From Palsa-1392 sp963819975 (lineage in GTDB: Bacteria > Verrucomicrobiota > Verrucomicrobiia > Chthoniobacterales > UBA10450): DNA of 64,000 nucleotides. Where the stretch lies: positions 248,001-312,000 of the forward strand of contig CAWFYE010000004.1 in the NCBI GenBank assembly GCA_963819975.1, written 5' to 3'. Shown here piece after piece: positions 7,389-16,101 of this stretch (positions within the stretch are counted from its first letter, which is position 1; each line of letters begins with the position of its first letter). Both the position numbers and the translations under genes were made by a program. Under the pieces are notes generated by a model. That model was not told where the DNA came from and made no database searches. It saw only the letters and a list, made by a program, of their open reading frames with translations.

Positions 7389-8792
7389 TTAGAACTGGAA
7401 GTAGATAAAATCGGAAGTAGCGACGCTCCGGATGGTGACGATGCCGAGCAGCAACAGAACGGCAATCGCAGTTTCGAGAACGAACTGACTGCGATTAGTC
7501 AACCGAGCCTCGATTCGCCAGCCGTCGATGCCGGTGGTGAGCATGTGGATGACGAGCGGCAGGGCGTAGATGAAGACCAGCGCGACGAAGTAAATCGCCA
7601 TGCGCCATTGCTCGACACTCGCAGCGAAGGGCGACTGGGCCAGGTCGTGAGCGATCTGGGCGAGGTTGCGTTCGCGGAAAAGGAGCCAGCCGAAACAGGT
7701 AATTCCGAATGTAATCGCGACTTTCGCCAGCCAAGGAATTCGCCGGGTCAGGCCTAGCGAAGCCAGGAATCGCTGGAGCAGGATGAGGGCACCCCAATAG
7801 ATGCCCCAGATGACATAGTTCCAGGACGCGCCGTGCCAAAGGCCGCTGATGGCGAAAGTGGCCATGAGGTTAAAAGAGGCGCGCGCTGCGCTGGAGCGAC
7901 TCCCGCCTAACGGGATGTAGATGAAATCGCGCAGCCAGGTGGAAAGCGAGATGTGCCAGCGCCGCCAGAAATCGGAGGGCGAAGTCGCGAGATAGGGATG
8001 ATTGAAATTCCGCATCAGATCGATCCCGAGCAGCCGGGCGGTCCCGCGGGCAATATCGGTGTAGCCGGAAAAATCGGCGTAAATCTGGACGGCAAAGGCG
8101 AAGACGCCAGCCCAGATGACCGGAAAAGAGGCGTCCTGAACTGCGAATATCTTGTTTGCAACGACAGCGGCGTTATCCGCGATCACGACTTTTTTGAAGT
8201 ACCCCCAGAGCATGAGGCCAAGGGAGATCCGCCAGGTTTCGGCGTCGCATTTTCGCTCGGAGCGATATTGCGGCAGCATGTGCGCCGCGCGCTCGATCGG
8301 TCCCGCGACCAGTTGCGGGAAAAAGGTGACGTAGAGCGCGTAATCGGGCAGGTCGCGCACGGCTTTGACCTTGCCGCGGTAGACATCGACCACATAACCG
8401 ATCGATTGAAAAGTGTAGAAGGAGAGGCCGGCTGGAAGAGCGAGCCGGAGGGCGTTGCGGACCGGATCCTGGCCGAAGTTAGCCAGGATGGCGTTGATGT
8501 TCTCGAGTGCGAACTCGTAGTATTTGAAGGTCGCGAGGAGCGCGATGCTGGCCGTGATGCTGATGACAAGAAAGACACGGCGGCGGCGCGGGAAACGTTC
8601 CATCCCAAGCGCGCAACTGTAGTCGACGAGGGTGGAAGCCCAGAGCGGGAGCAGAAACCAAGGATGTTCCCAGCCGTAGAAAATGTAGCTCGCAAAAATG
8701 AGCATGAAATTCTGCCGGCGGCGCGGGAGCGACCAGTAAAGCGCGAGGACAAGCGCGAGAAAGACCAGGTAAGTAAGGGAGTGAAAGATCAT
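7389..8792 (-). CDS. MBOAT-family membrane O-acyltransferase (AlgI/DltB type)
   Basis: 467 residues with about ten hydrophobic segments. The family motifs RRWHISLSTWLRDFIYIPLGG and the catalytic-His region GLWHGASWNYVIWG are clear. Such proteins take acyl groups across the membrane for O-acylation of surface polysaccharides such as alginate, or D-alanylation of teichoic acids. The overlapping upstream SGNH gene (ATGA, 8789-8792) is the expected partner, playing the AlgJ/AlgX or DltD role. The substrate is unknown. Confidence 0.93.
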   Translation of the reverse strand: MIFHSLTYLVFLALVLALYWSLPRRRQNFMLIFASYIFYGWEHPWFLLPLWASTLVDYSCALGMERFPRRRRVFLVISITASIALLATFKYYEFALENINAILANFGQDPVRNALRLALPAGLSFYTFQSIGYVVDVYRGKVKAVRDLPDYALYVTFFPQLVAGPIERAAHMLPQYRSERKCDAETWRISLGLMLWGYFKKVVIADNAAVVANKIFAVQDASFPVIWAGVFAFAVQIYADFSGYTDIARGTARLLGIDLMRNFNHPYLATSPSDFWRRWHISLSTWLRDFIYIPLGGSRSSAARASFNLMATFAISGLWHGASWNYVIWGIYWGALILLQRFLASLGLTRRIPWLAKVAITFGITCFGWLLFRERNLAQIAHDLAQSPFAASVEQWRMAIYFVALVFIYALPLVIHMLTTGIDGWRIEARLTNRSQFVLETAIAVLLLLGIVTIRSVATSDFIYFQF

Positions 8793-9808
8793 GGCTGGCG
8801 CAGGAGCGGACGCAGTTTTTCGGCGTAGATTCTCGTCGCCTCGTCCTTGGCCCCTTTGCGGATATGATCGTCGCCCGGCTTGGTATACATCGACTGGTCG
8901 GGCTTCAAGTTGTTCGTCAAGTCAACGAAGAGGCAGCCCTGGTCTTCAACCCAGCGGCGCACGTCGGCCATGTAACGCTGGATGTCTTCGGGCTGCGGCG
9001 TTGTGCCGTCAGGCAGCGGGTAGCGTTTCTCCCGCACGAAGCAGAGCCGAAGGCCAGCCTGTTTCGCGGTCTCGACGATGTGCGGGAGAAAACTGCGCTT
9101 CGGATCGGCGGAGAATTCTTCCGGCTTTTCGCCGCTCACCTCGGCCGATTCGTTCATGATCTCCTCGCGTAACTTCACCGGGTCGAAGATCTCGTTCACC
9201 CGCCGCCGCAATGGTCCGATGCTCACGCCGCCGGCCGCGATCCGGAAAGCGAGCCGGCTGATTTTTTCCTGCTGGACGTGACGGCGAGTGTTGAGCGGGT
9301 AAAGCCAGTCGATTAGGCGACCGAGCGCGCTTTCGTCTTCTTCGTCCCCCTGCAGAACGATGCGGTAAATCGGCTCTTTCGGGTGACGGAGCGATTCGAG
9401 ATAACGCCGGTAGGTCGGCGTGGTGCGAAAGGCGGCGTCGGTCAGCATTCGTTCCCGGAAAAAGATACAAACGAGCTGCGGCTGGATGCCGGAGGCGACA
9501 ACGTAATTCTTTAGGAGCAGATACCACGCGGCGGAAGCAGCGCCGCCATTCCAGAGCAACTCGACATCGCGTAGCCCTGTCTCTTTCGCGAAGAGTTCCG
9601 GATTGATCGAGCCGCCCAGAACAGAGTCGCCGATCATGACGACTTCCGGCTGCTTCTTGCGTAGGTGCGCGATTGGTTTCGGATCGAAATCGCGCCGCGC
9701 CGGGATGAGATGACTAACGAGCGCGGGGAGCAGCACGACGGCTGCGACAAAGATCGTTAGGCGGGCGCGTCCGCTGCTCACGCCCGTGGCCGCGTCTGGT
9801 GAAACCAT
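8789..9808 (-). CDS. SGNH-hydrolase-like partner of the MBOAT acyltransferase
   Basis: 339 residues from the longest start. The GTG at 9781, overlapping the upstream epimerase stop as GTGA, is a better-coupled alternative. One N-terminal hydrophobic segment is followed by MIGDSVLGGSINPELF, the GDS block with the nucleophilic Ser, and a C-terminal GDDHIRKGA that supplies the Asp and His of the triad. Proteins of this kind sit beside MBOAT enzymes and move the acyl group onto the glycan outside the membrane. The acceptor is not known. Confidence 0.8.
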   Translation of the reverse strand: MVSPDAATGVSSGRARLTIFVAAVVLLPALVSHLIPARRDFDPKPIAHLRKKQPEVVMIGDSVLGGSINPELFAKETGLRDVELLWNGGAASAAWYLLLKNYVVASGIQPQLVCIFFRERMLTDAAFRTTPTYRRYLESLRHPKEPIYRIVLQGDEEDESALGRLIDWLYPLNTRRHVQQEKISRLAFRIAAGGVSIGPLRRRVNEIFDPVKLREEIMNESAEVSGEKPEEFSADPKRSFLPHIVETAKQAGLRLCFVREKRYPLPDGTTPQPEDIQRYMADVRRWVEDQGCLFVDLTNNLKPDQSMYTKPGDDHIRKGAKDEATRIYAEKLRPLLRQP

Positions 9809-10731
9809 TCGACAAAAAGCGGCAGACCGACCCGAAGCGGTGTGGTTGGTCGGTAACCGAGAAGCCGGCGCGCCTTCGAGATGTCGGCGCAGGTAAGCGG
9901 GACATCGCCGGGCTGTTCCGGGAGGCGATTGATCTCCGCTTTTTTCCCGAGGGTCTCCTCTATTCCCGCGATCAGGTCCTTCAATTGAATGGTCTCGCTT
10001 TCGCCGAGGTTGAAGATATCGAAGAGCGGTCCTTCGTAGCCTAACGAGGCCATCACGCCTTGGATGATGTCATCGACATAGGTGTAATCGCGCCGGGTCG
10101 TGCCATCGCCGAATTGATCGATCGACTGCCCGTTCCAGATCCGCCGTGTGAACTGATGAATCGCGAGGTCCGGCCGCTGGCGGGGACCGTAAACGGTAAA
10201 GAAGCGGAGCGCGACGATCCGCATTTTGTAGAGATGAGAATAGGTCGAACAAAGGAATTCGCCGGCGATTTTGGTCGCAGCATAAGGGCTCACCGTCTGG
10301 GTGAGGTGAAGTTCTTCGGAAAACGGCACCGTTTTGGCCAGCCCATAAACCGACGAACTGGAGGCGAAAATGAAGCGCTCGATCCCAACCGTGCGCGCGG
10401 CCTCGAGCAAGTGCAGCGTGCCGCCGACATTCGTGTCGTAATAAAGTTGCGGATGGCCAATCGAAGGCCGCACCCCGGCGCGGGCCGCGAGGTGAATGAC
10501 GGTTTCGAAATTCCCGTGATGAAAAACGGAATTGACCGCTCGCGCGTCGCGCAAATCGGCGTGGTGAACGGTGATCCTGTCGGCAACAGACGCGATATTA
10601 CCGTGCTTGATTTCCGGGTTGTAGAAATCGTTGAAATCGTCCAGGATCGCGATCTCGTGCCTGTCGGCGAGCAGCCTCTCGACAAGATGCGAGCCGATAA
10701 AGCCGGCGCCGCCAGTGACGAGAATTTTCAT
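9778..10731 (-). CDS. NAD-dependent nucleotide-sugar epimerase (UDP-glucuronate 4-epimerase-like)
   Basis: 317 residues, extended SDR family. The NAD-binding TGGAGFIGSHL, the active-site SSSSVYG and YAATK (YxxxK), and the substrate region RFFTVYGPRQRPDLAI are all present. The RFFTVYGPRQRPD form is typical of UDP-glucuronate/UDP-galacturonate 4-epimerases, but the substrate cannot be fixed from sequence. It is the first gene of a three-gene set with the SGNH and MBOAT genes, which suggests it supplies a sugar for the polymer they acylate. Confidence 0.88.
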   Translation of the reverse strand: MKILVTGGAGFIGSHLVERLLADRHEIAILDDFNDFYNPEIKHGNIASVADRITVHHADLRDARAVNSVFHHGNFETVIHLAARAGVRPSIGHPQLYYDTNVGGTLHLLEAARTVGIERFIFASSSSVYGLAKTVPFSEELHLTQTVSPYAATKIAGEFLCSTYSHLYKMRIVALRFFTVYGPRQRPDLAIHQFTRRIWNGQSIDQFGDGTTRRDYTYVDDIIQGVMASLGYEGPLFDIFNLGESETIQLKDLIAGIEETLGKKAEINRLPEQPGDVPLTCADISKARRLLGYRPTTPLRVGLPLFVEWFHQTRPRA

Positions 10732-10804
10732 TGCGCGAGGGTAAGGAGGAAGCGATGAGCGGGCAAGGGGAGAACGGCACCCGCCCGCAATCGTAAACGA
10801 CGAG

Positions 10805-11494
10805 ATGAACCCGAATCAAGAAATGCCACAGAGGCACAGCCGACGCTGGTGGCTGCTGGCGGTGATTCTTTTCCTCCTCGGGCTCTTGCTCGCCCTGGCG
10901 TTCCGCCTCGGACCTGAACTGCTCGAGCGCCGGCAGTTCGATTCTCATTTCGCGCTCTACTCGCCGATTGACCTCGCGTCGTTGCCGACCGCCACGCGCT
11001 TCGATTTTCCAGTCGGAAGCGAGCATGGCGCGATGGCTTACAACGCCCAGCGCTTTACCGAAAACCTGCACCTCGGCGACGACCTGAACGGGATCGGCGG
11101 CGAGAACAGCGATCTTGGCGACCCGGTTTTTGCCGTCGCCAAAGGACGGGTCGTGCTCGCACGCGAGGGCGGTCCCGGCTGGGGCAACGTGATCATCGTT
11201 CTCCACGCCTATCGCGAAAACGGCGAGCGCAAATACGTGCAATCGTTTTACGGTCACGTGCAAACGATGCTGGTCGCGCCGCGCGAGATGGTGCGCCGCG
11301 GACAGCAGATCGCGACGGTCGGAACCGGCGGCGGAAAATATTGGGCGCATCTGCATTTCGAGATGCGCGAATTTCTGACGCCCTACATCGGTGCAGGCTA
11401 TCGCAAAGAGACGCGCGGCTGGCTCGACCCGAGCGCGTTTATCGAGGCGCACCGCGGCGCGCCGGACGACGATGTGGGGCGGCCGGCTCGCTAA
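10805..11494 (+). CDS. M23-family metallopeptidase (membrane-anchored)
   Basis: 229 residues. One N-terminal membrane anchor (WWLLAVILFLLGLLLALAF) is followed by a peptidase M23 (LytM-like) domain. Zinc ligands are visible in LHLGDDLNG (H-x3-D) and HLHFEMRE (H-x-H), with the SFYGHVQ strand between them. These enzymes cut peptidoglycan cross-links or peptides. It is divergent from the epimerase gene, with 73 bases between, and its own target is not known. Confidence 0.9.
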   Translation: MNPNQEMPQRHSRRWWLLAVILFLLGLLLALAFRLGPELLERRQFDSHFALYSPIDLASLPTATRFDFPVGSEHGAMAYNAQRFTENLHLGDDLNGIGGENSDLGDPVFAVAKGRVVLAREGGPGWGNVIIVLHAYRENGERKYVQSFYGHVQTMLVAPREMVRRGQQIATVGTGGGKYWAHLHFEMREFLTPYIGAGYRKETRGWLDPSAFIEAHRGAPDDDVGRPAR

Positions 11495-11497
11495 GCT

Positions 11498-12259
11498 CTA
11501 GGCGCGGCCGGCCGAGATTTTTTCGGGCGCATCGAGTGCCCTCCAGAAATACCAGGCTGCCACCGAGCGATACGGGCGCCAGCGCTCGCCAATCGCGAGC
11601 AGTTCCTTCGGCTTGGGCAGTTTCCTTTTGCCGAAGGTTTTTGCGTAGCCTTTTTGCACGCCGTAGTCGTTGACCGGCCAGACGTCGAGCCGGCCAAGAT
11701 CGAAAAGCAGCAGCATCTCCACCGTCCAGCGACCGATCCCGCGCACGGTCGTTAGGCGGGCGATGATTTCTTCGTCGCTCATCCGGTCGAGCGCGGCCCG
11801 TGTCGGGACGGTGCCGTCGAGAGTTTTGGCGGCGAGATCCTTGATCGCGATCGTCTTACTCCGCGACAAACCAGCGCCGCGAAAGATTTCGTCCGGCGTC
11901 GCGATGACGAGCTCAGGCGAGAACCATTTCCGTTTCGGATAGAGCGCCCGCACCCGGCCGAAAATGGTAGCGGCTGCCTTGCCACTGAGCTGCTGGTAGG
12001 CGATCGACTCCGCCAGCGCGTCGAACGGGCGACGCAACCGTTCCCGTTTCACCTCGTAGGGCCGAGAGCGCGCGATCAGCGCGGCAAATTTTGGGTGGCT
12101 CGCCGCGAGATGCTGCTCCGGCGTCAGAGACGAGCGACCGGAGGATATTTTGCCGCCAGTTTTTTTATCGTAGTCAGATTTCGGATTGTGGCGGGCTGCC
12201 CGACGATTTTTTCCAACCGTGCGCCGGTGAACTTTGAGACGCTCATTCTTGTTCGGCAT
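11498..12259 (-). CDS. alkA: DNA-3-methyladenine glycosylase II-like (HhH-GPD)
   Basis: The enzyme removes alkylated purines. The HhH-GPD core has YQQLSGKAAATI, then LTTVRGIGRWTVEMLLLF, and the catalytic Asp in WPVNDYG. The longest frame (253 residues) begins with about 45 basic residues encoded inside the upstream DUF1697 gene and unlike the family. A CTG at 12127 overlaps the DUF1697 stop as CTGA and would give a normal 209-residue enzyme. The dispersed word at 11750 encodes the Leu-Thr of the HhH motif. Confidence 0.9.
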   Translation of the reverse strand: MPNKNERLKVHRRTVGKNRRAARHNPKSDYDKKTGGKISSGRSSLTPEQHLAASHPKFAALIARSRPYEVKRERLRRPFDALAESIAYQQLSGKAAATIFGRVRALYPKRKWFSPELVIATPDEIFRGAGLSRSKTIAIKDLAAKTLDGTVPTRAALDRMSDEEIIARLTTVRGIGRWTVEMLLLFDLGRLDVWPVNDYGVQKGYAKTFGKRKLPKPKELLAIGERWRPYRSVAAWYFWRALDAPEKISAGRA

Positions 12260-12669
12260 AACCAGTGAATCTCCCGATGGTGAACGTGAAAATCATCCGT
12301 TTCGCTCCGACAGGCGATGAGATTTTTCGTCGCCGCGGAATCCGGTTGGTCGGAAAGAAAAGCGACGAAGGTGGAATGACCAGCGGCTTCTGCGTGAAAG
12401 GGTTGATAGTTCGCGATTTTCGTCAGTTCGGCAGATGAACGGAGAAAGGTCGCGACATTAAATCCGAGCGTCTTCTTAAGCTGATGCTCGATCTTTTCGC
12501 GCAGCAGCTTCTCGTTCGTGACGCAAGACTCGAAGATGACGTTGCCGCTGGCGATGAAGGTCTCAACGGCGGTGCAGTGAAGCGCTGCAAACTCCTGCCG
12601 CAACTGCTCCATCCTGACCGTGCGGCCACCAACATTGATCGCGCGGAGAAAAGCGAAATATCTCGCCAC
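12124..12669 (-). CDS. DUF1697 family protein
   Basis: 181 residues, a whole DUF1697 protein. The N-terminus MARYFAFLRAINVGGRTVRM and the motif TFIASGNVIFES are diagnostic. The function is unknown; the fold is a pair of ferredoxin-like repeats. It lies 12 bases downstream of the RhlE-type helicase and runs into alkA, so the three are probably co-transcribed. Confidence 0.88.
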   Translation of the reverse strand: MARYFAFLRAINVGGRTVRMEQLRQEFAALHCTAVETFIASGNVIFESCVTNEKLLREKIEHQLKKTLGFNVATFLRSSAELTKIANYQPFHAEAAGHSTFVAFLSDQPDSAATKNLIACRSETDDFHVHHREIHWLCRTRMSVSKFTGARLEKIVGQPATIRNLTTIKKLAAKYPPVARL

Positions 12670-12681
12670 AACCCGGTCCGC

Positions 12682-13983
12682 CTAACGACGTCGTCCGCCG
12701 CCACTCCTGCGCCGTCCACTCGCTCGAAAGCCGTTGCGTCGAGGCCCCGGACCCCGCCTGGAGTCGTGAGCCGATGAGTTTCCCGGCTGACCGCCGGCCA
12801 TCGCTCGCGGTTCTCGCCTCCCCCGTTCTTCCCGCGGCGGCGTGGCCGCTTCGTAATCGAACCCTTCGGCACGCTTCCGGACAATCCCGCGACCGATGAA
12901 GCGTTCGAGCGAACGCAAAGGCCCGTGATCGTCCGGCGTGATAAAGCTGATTGCGTCGCCGACCGCATGCGCGCGGCCGGTTCGCCCGATGCGGTGCACA
13001 TAATCTTCCGAGTGCATCGGAAAGTCGTAGTTCACGACGTGCGAGATTCCATCGACGTCGATCCCGCGCGCGGCGACGTCGGTTGCGACAAGCACACGCA
13101 CCGCGCCTGACTTGAAATCCTTCAGCGCGCGCAGCCGCTGATTTTGCGAGCGATTGGAATGGATCGTGCCGGCCTTGATTCCGCTGCTCTCGAGCCGGCG
13201 CGCGACGCGGTCAGCGCCGTGTTTCGTCCGGGTAAATACGAGGACGGTATCGAAATCCGGATCGGCCAGGAGGTGTTGCAACAGCGCCGGCTTGAGATGT
13301 GAGTTCACCTCGTAAACCAGTTGCGTGACTGTCTCGGCCGGATTTGCGCGGCGGCCGATCTCGATCACTTTCGGCGAGTGCTGGAACTCATGCGTCAGCG
13401 CCTCTATTTCCCGTGAAAGCGAAGCCGAGAACATAAGGGTCTGCCGTTTCCGGGGCAGAGCCCTAACGATTTGCCTGATCTGTGGGAGAAAACCCATGTC
13501 GAGCATGCGATCGGCTTCGTCGAGGACGAGAAATTCCACCCCGGAAAAATTGGTGTGCCGCTGCTCCATCAGATCGATCAACCGGCCAGGCGTCGCCACG
13601 ACCAGCTCGACACCCGAACGAAGAGCGGCGACCTGCGGCCGTTCGCTCACTCCGCCGAAAACAGTCGCCATCCGCAGCGGCAGATGCCTGGCATAAGCGC
13701 GGACGTTTTCCTCGATCTGCACGACCAACTCGCGCGTCGGGGCGACGATGAGCGCCTTCATTCCGCGCTGTTTTCCATCGCTCGCAGTCCGGGCGAGTTT
13801 CGTTAAGATCGGGAGAACAAAGGCCGCTGTTTTGCCCGTGCCAGTCTGTGCAATGCCGATCACATCGCGCCCGGACAAGACCTCGGGAATGGCGGCCGCC
13901 TGAATAGGCGTCGGTTCGGTGTAACCAGCTTCCTGGATGGCTTTGTAAATGCGGTCGTCAAGACCGAGAGAGCGAAATGGCAC
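12682..13983 (-). CDS. DEAD-box RNA helicase (RhlE-like)
   Basis: 433 residues. It unwinds RNA using ATP, with likely roles in ribosome assembly or mRNA turnover. Motifs in order: Q motif EPTPIQAAAIPEVL, Walker A AQTGTGKT, PTREL, DEAD in VLDEADRMLD, SAS in MFSASLS (SAT in most family members), and HRIGRTGRA. The C-terminal about 65 residues are a basic Arg/Gly-rich tail (RRNGFRASGRRRSGGGRRR) typical of RhlE. The TAG stop lies inside a copy of the dispersed word (12680-12687). Confidence 0.95.
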   Translation of the reverse strand: MPFRSLGLDDRIYKAIQEAGYTEPTPIQAAAIPEVLSGRDVIGIAQTGTGKTAAFVLPILTKLARTASDGKQRGMKALIVAPTRELVVQIEENVRAYARHLPLRMATVFGGVSERPQVAALRSGVELVVATPGRLIDLMEQRHTNFSGVEFLVLDEADRMLDMGFLPQIRQIVRALPRKRQTLMFSASLSREIEALTHEFQHSPKVIEIGRRANPAETVTQLVYEVNSHLKPALLQHLLADPDFDTVLVFTRTKHGADRVARRLESSGIKAGTIHSNRSQNQRLRALKDFKSGAVRVLVATDVAARGIDVDGISHVVNYDFPMHSEDYVHRIGRTGRAHAVGDAISFITPDDHGPLRSLERFIGRGIVRKRAEGFDYEAATPPREERGRREPRAMAGGQPGNSSAHDSRRGPGPRRNGFRASGRRRSGGGRRR

Positions 13984-14035
13984 GGTCGCCGACTATCCGC
14001 CAATCGGCGCTAATGACACGCGATCTTTTCCGCTT

Positions 14036-14557
14036 TTACGGAGCGACCATTTGATAAGAGGTAGTAAAGACGAGCGGTCCGTTATCGGTTGCGACGGTAA
14101 AAGTCAGGGCGCCGTGGCCATTACCGCCCGGTGTGGCCTTGGCCGTGATCTTGTGTATGACTTCGCTCCCCTTTGCCTGAGCATGGCCACTCAAACTGAT
14201 CAAACCACCTTCCAACATTTTTTGCACCTGTGGCTCCGAGATATCAATCTGAAATTGTCCGCTTTCATTCATGAAAAAATAAGGAAAAACCTTGAGCTCA
14301 TAGCCGCCCACATAGGCCGCGCCGTTGCGACTGAGAACGTCGACGTTCAACTTGACGGTCCCGCCTGCCAGTTTGCTGGAACTCGGCGCGACGAGAAGTT
14401 TCAGACTTATCGGTTGAGGAACAGAGTCGGCGCAGAGACCCGTAGGTCCCGACCAGAGGAAGGAAACCGCGAGTGCGAAGCCGAAAAGGCGCCTTAAGTC
14501 TGCACTGAAGGATGGCAATGGATTCTTAGTTGGCATCGGAGACAAAGGCAAAAGCAC
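14036..14557 (-). CDS. Uncharacterised secreted protein
   Basis: About 166-173 residues; the ATG at 14536 (MPTKNP) may be the true start. A signal peptide is clear (LFGFALAVSFLWSGPTGLCA). The rest is predicted beta-rich, with LKLLVAPSSSKLAGGTVKLNVDV and a C-terminal GALTFTVATDNGPLVF, and looks like a small immunoglobulin-like or beta-sandwich domain. I recognise no family. It lies 10 bases downstream of the PIG-L gene on the same strand, at the end of the glycan cluster. Confidence 0.7.
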   Translation of the reverse strand: MLLPLSPMPTKNPLPSFSADLRRLFGFALAVSFLWSGPTGLCADSVPQPISLKLLVAPSSSKLAGGTVKLNVDVLSRNGAAYVGGYELKVFPYFFMNESGQFQIDISEPQVQKMLEGGLISLSGHAQAKGSEVIHKITAKATPGGNGHGALTFTVATDNGPLVFTTSYQMVAP

Positions 14558-14566
14558 GAGACAGAG

Positions 14567-15205
14567 CTAGCCGCAACTGATTTTGCGACAATAAAACGCC
14601 TCGGCGTAGCGCGATGCGCATTCCATCCCGCGGAGACGCATCAGGGCGAGGAATACTTCTTCCGAAAACCAGTGTTTCTCCCGTTGACTGGGAAACACCT
14701 GCTCTACGACCTTTGCTTTGCGCCGCGCCACCGCAGCTTCCAATGGAACAAAAACATTTGGACATCCAAGATCGCCGTCATACTTCGGGATCTCATATTC
14801 CAAGATCAGGTGATCACGAAAAGTATTCCAGGCCAGGTCGGAAAGCAGTCGATGATCCTGGTGCCGATCCTCACGGTGATGAGTAAAAACGATATCTGGT
14901 GCAAATGACCTTTTCAAAGTCTCGAAGTAACTCTTGATCGCCTCCTGCTCGACCGGAAAAAAACTCGTTCGAAACTGTTTTACGATCACTTCCGATCGGT
15001 AAGCGCCCTTGAGGAAAAGCGCTGCGCTGGATCGCGCTTCGTGCCGCCGTTTGCCCTCTGCACTGAAGACGACCCAAAAAATGTTGAGCTTCGGATTGGC
15101 CCGGACCAGCTTCAAAATCGTGCCGCCACATCCGATCTCGATGTCATCGGAATGAGCGCCGAGGAAGAGCAGGCTGCTCGCTTTGTCGAGGCGTAATTGC
15201 AGCAC
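14567..15205 (-). CDS. PIG-L family deacetylase
   Basis: 212 residues. The zinc-binding GAHSDDIEIGCGGT (AHxDD form) and HHREDRHQDHR place it in the PIG-L/LmbE family, which removes N-acetyl groups from sugars such as GlcNAc linked to lipids or thiols. Located next to a sugar-nucleotide cluster, it probably deacetylates a sugar of the same surface glycan. It lies 4 bases after the cytidylyltransferase gene, so the two are probably one operon. Confidence 0.92.
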   Translation of the reverse strand: MLQLRLDKASSLLFLGAHSDDIEIGCGGTILKLVRANPKLNIFWVVFSAEGKRRHEARSSAALFLKGAYRSEVIVKQFRTSFFPVEQEAIKSYFETLKRSFAPDIVFTHHREDRHQDHRLLSDLAWNTFRDHLILEYEIPKYDGDLGCPNVFVPLEAAVARRKAKVVEQVFPSQREKHWFSEEVFLALMRLRGMECASRYAEAFYCRKISCG

Positions 15206-15209
15206 AGTT

Positions 15210-16010
15210 TTATCTCCCGTCGAGCCCAGTCACGCCCGGATCCCAAACCTGCCAGGGAGCGTGACCAGTAGCATGAAGATCTTCCAGGTGTTGCTTTTCC
15301 TTGAATGTATCCATGCAGGCCCAGAACCCATCGTAAGGATAAGCCACCAACTGCCGATCTGCGATCAGGCGGTGAAACGGTTCTTCCACCAAGTCCTCGC
15401 CTTCCTTGATGTATTCGAATATTTGCCGGCGAAAAACAAAGAAGCCACCGTTAATCTTGCTGCCCGAGCGCGCGATGTGCGCGATCTCTTTCACCACCCC
15501 GTCCGGCTGGAGTAAGATTTGATGGAAACTCGCAGTCGGGGTGACCCCAACGAAACAGGCAATCTTGCCACTCGCCTCAAAATACTCAATTAAGTCTGGG
15601 AGCGGAAGATCAGTCAGACCGTCGGCGTAATTGGCGAGAAAGACCTCATCGTCGCCGACAAACTTCTGCACGCGCAACAATCGCTGGCCCACGCTCGCAT
15701 TCTGCCCAGTATCGACAAAAGTAATGCGCCACTCTTCGATATCCTTTCGCAACAGTTCGATCTTCTTTCCACCGCTCGAGAGGATGAAATCGTTCGAAAC
15801 ACATTCGTTGTAATTCAGGAAAGCCTCTTTGATCACATCGGCCCCGTAACCAAGACAGAGAACGAAGTCGTTATGCCCGTAGTGCGAGTAATATTTCATC
15901 AGGTGCCAAAGGAGGGGGCGATAACCGATAACAGCCATAGGCTTCGGCACCGGTTGCAGCATTTCCTGCAATCGCATCCCCTGGCCCCCGCAGAAAAGAA
16001 CGACTTTCAT
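15210..16010 (-). CDS. rfbF: Sugar-1-phosphate nucleotidyltransferase (glucose-1-phosphate cytidylyltransferase-like)
   Basis: 266 residues. It joins a sugar 1-phosphate to a nucleotide, probably making CDP-glucose. The N-terminal signature is slightly altered (LFCGGQGMRL for the usual LAGGxGTRL), and PKPMAVIGYRPLLWHLMKYY follows. The C-terminal motifs INGGFFVFRRQIFEYI and FWACMDTFKEK match RfbF. CDP-glucose would normally be used by a 4,6-dehydratase (RfbG), which I do not find in this window. Confidence 0.85.
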   Translation of the reverse strand: MKVVLFCGGQGMRLQEMLQPVPKPMAVIGYRPLLWHLMKYYSHYGHNDFVLCLGYGADVIKEAFLNYNECVSNDFILSSGGKKIELLRKDIEEWRITFVDTGQNASVGQRLLRVQKFVGDDEVFLANYADGLTDLPLPDLIEYFEASGKIACFVGVTPTASFHQILLQPDGVVKEIAHIARSGSKINGGFFVFRRQIFEYIKEGEDLVEEPFHRLIADRQLVAYPYDGFWACMDTFKEKQHLEDLHATGHAPWQVWDPGVTGLDGR

Positions 16011-16101
16011 GAACTAAATAACAGTGCCTACCGTCGTGCCCTCAGCTCGACAAGCGATTTTTAGCTGGATTCATGCCGCCACTCCGACCCGGTCCCCCTT
16101 C

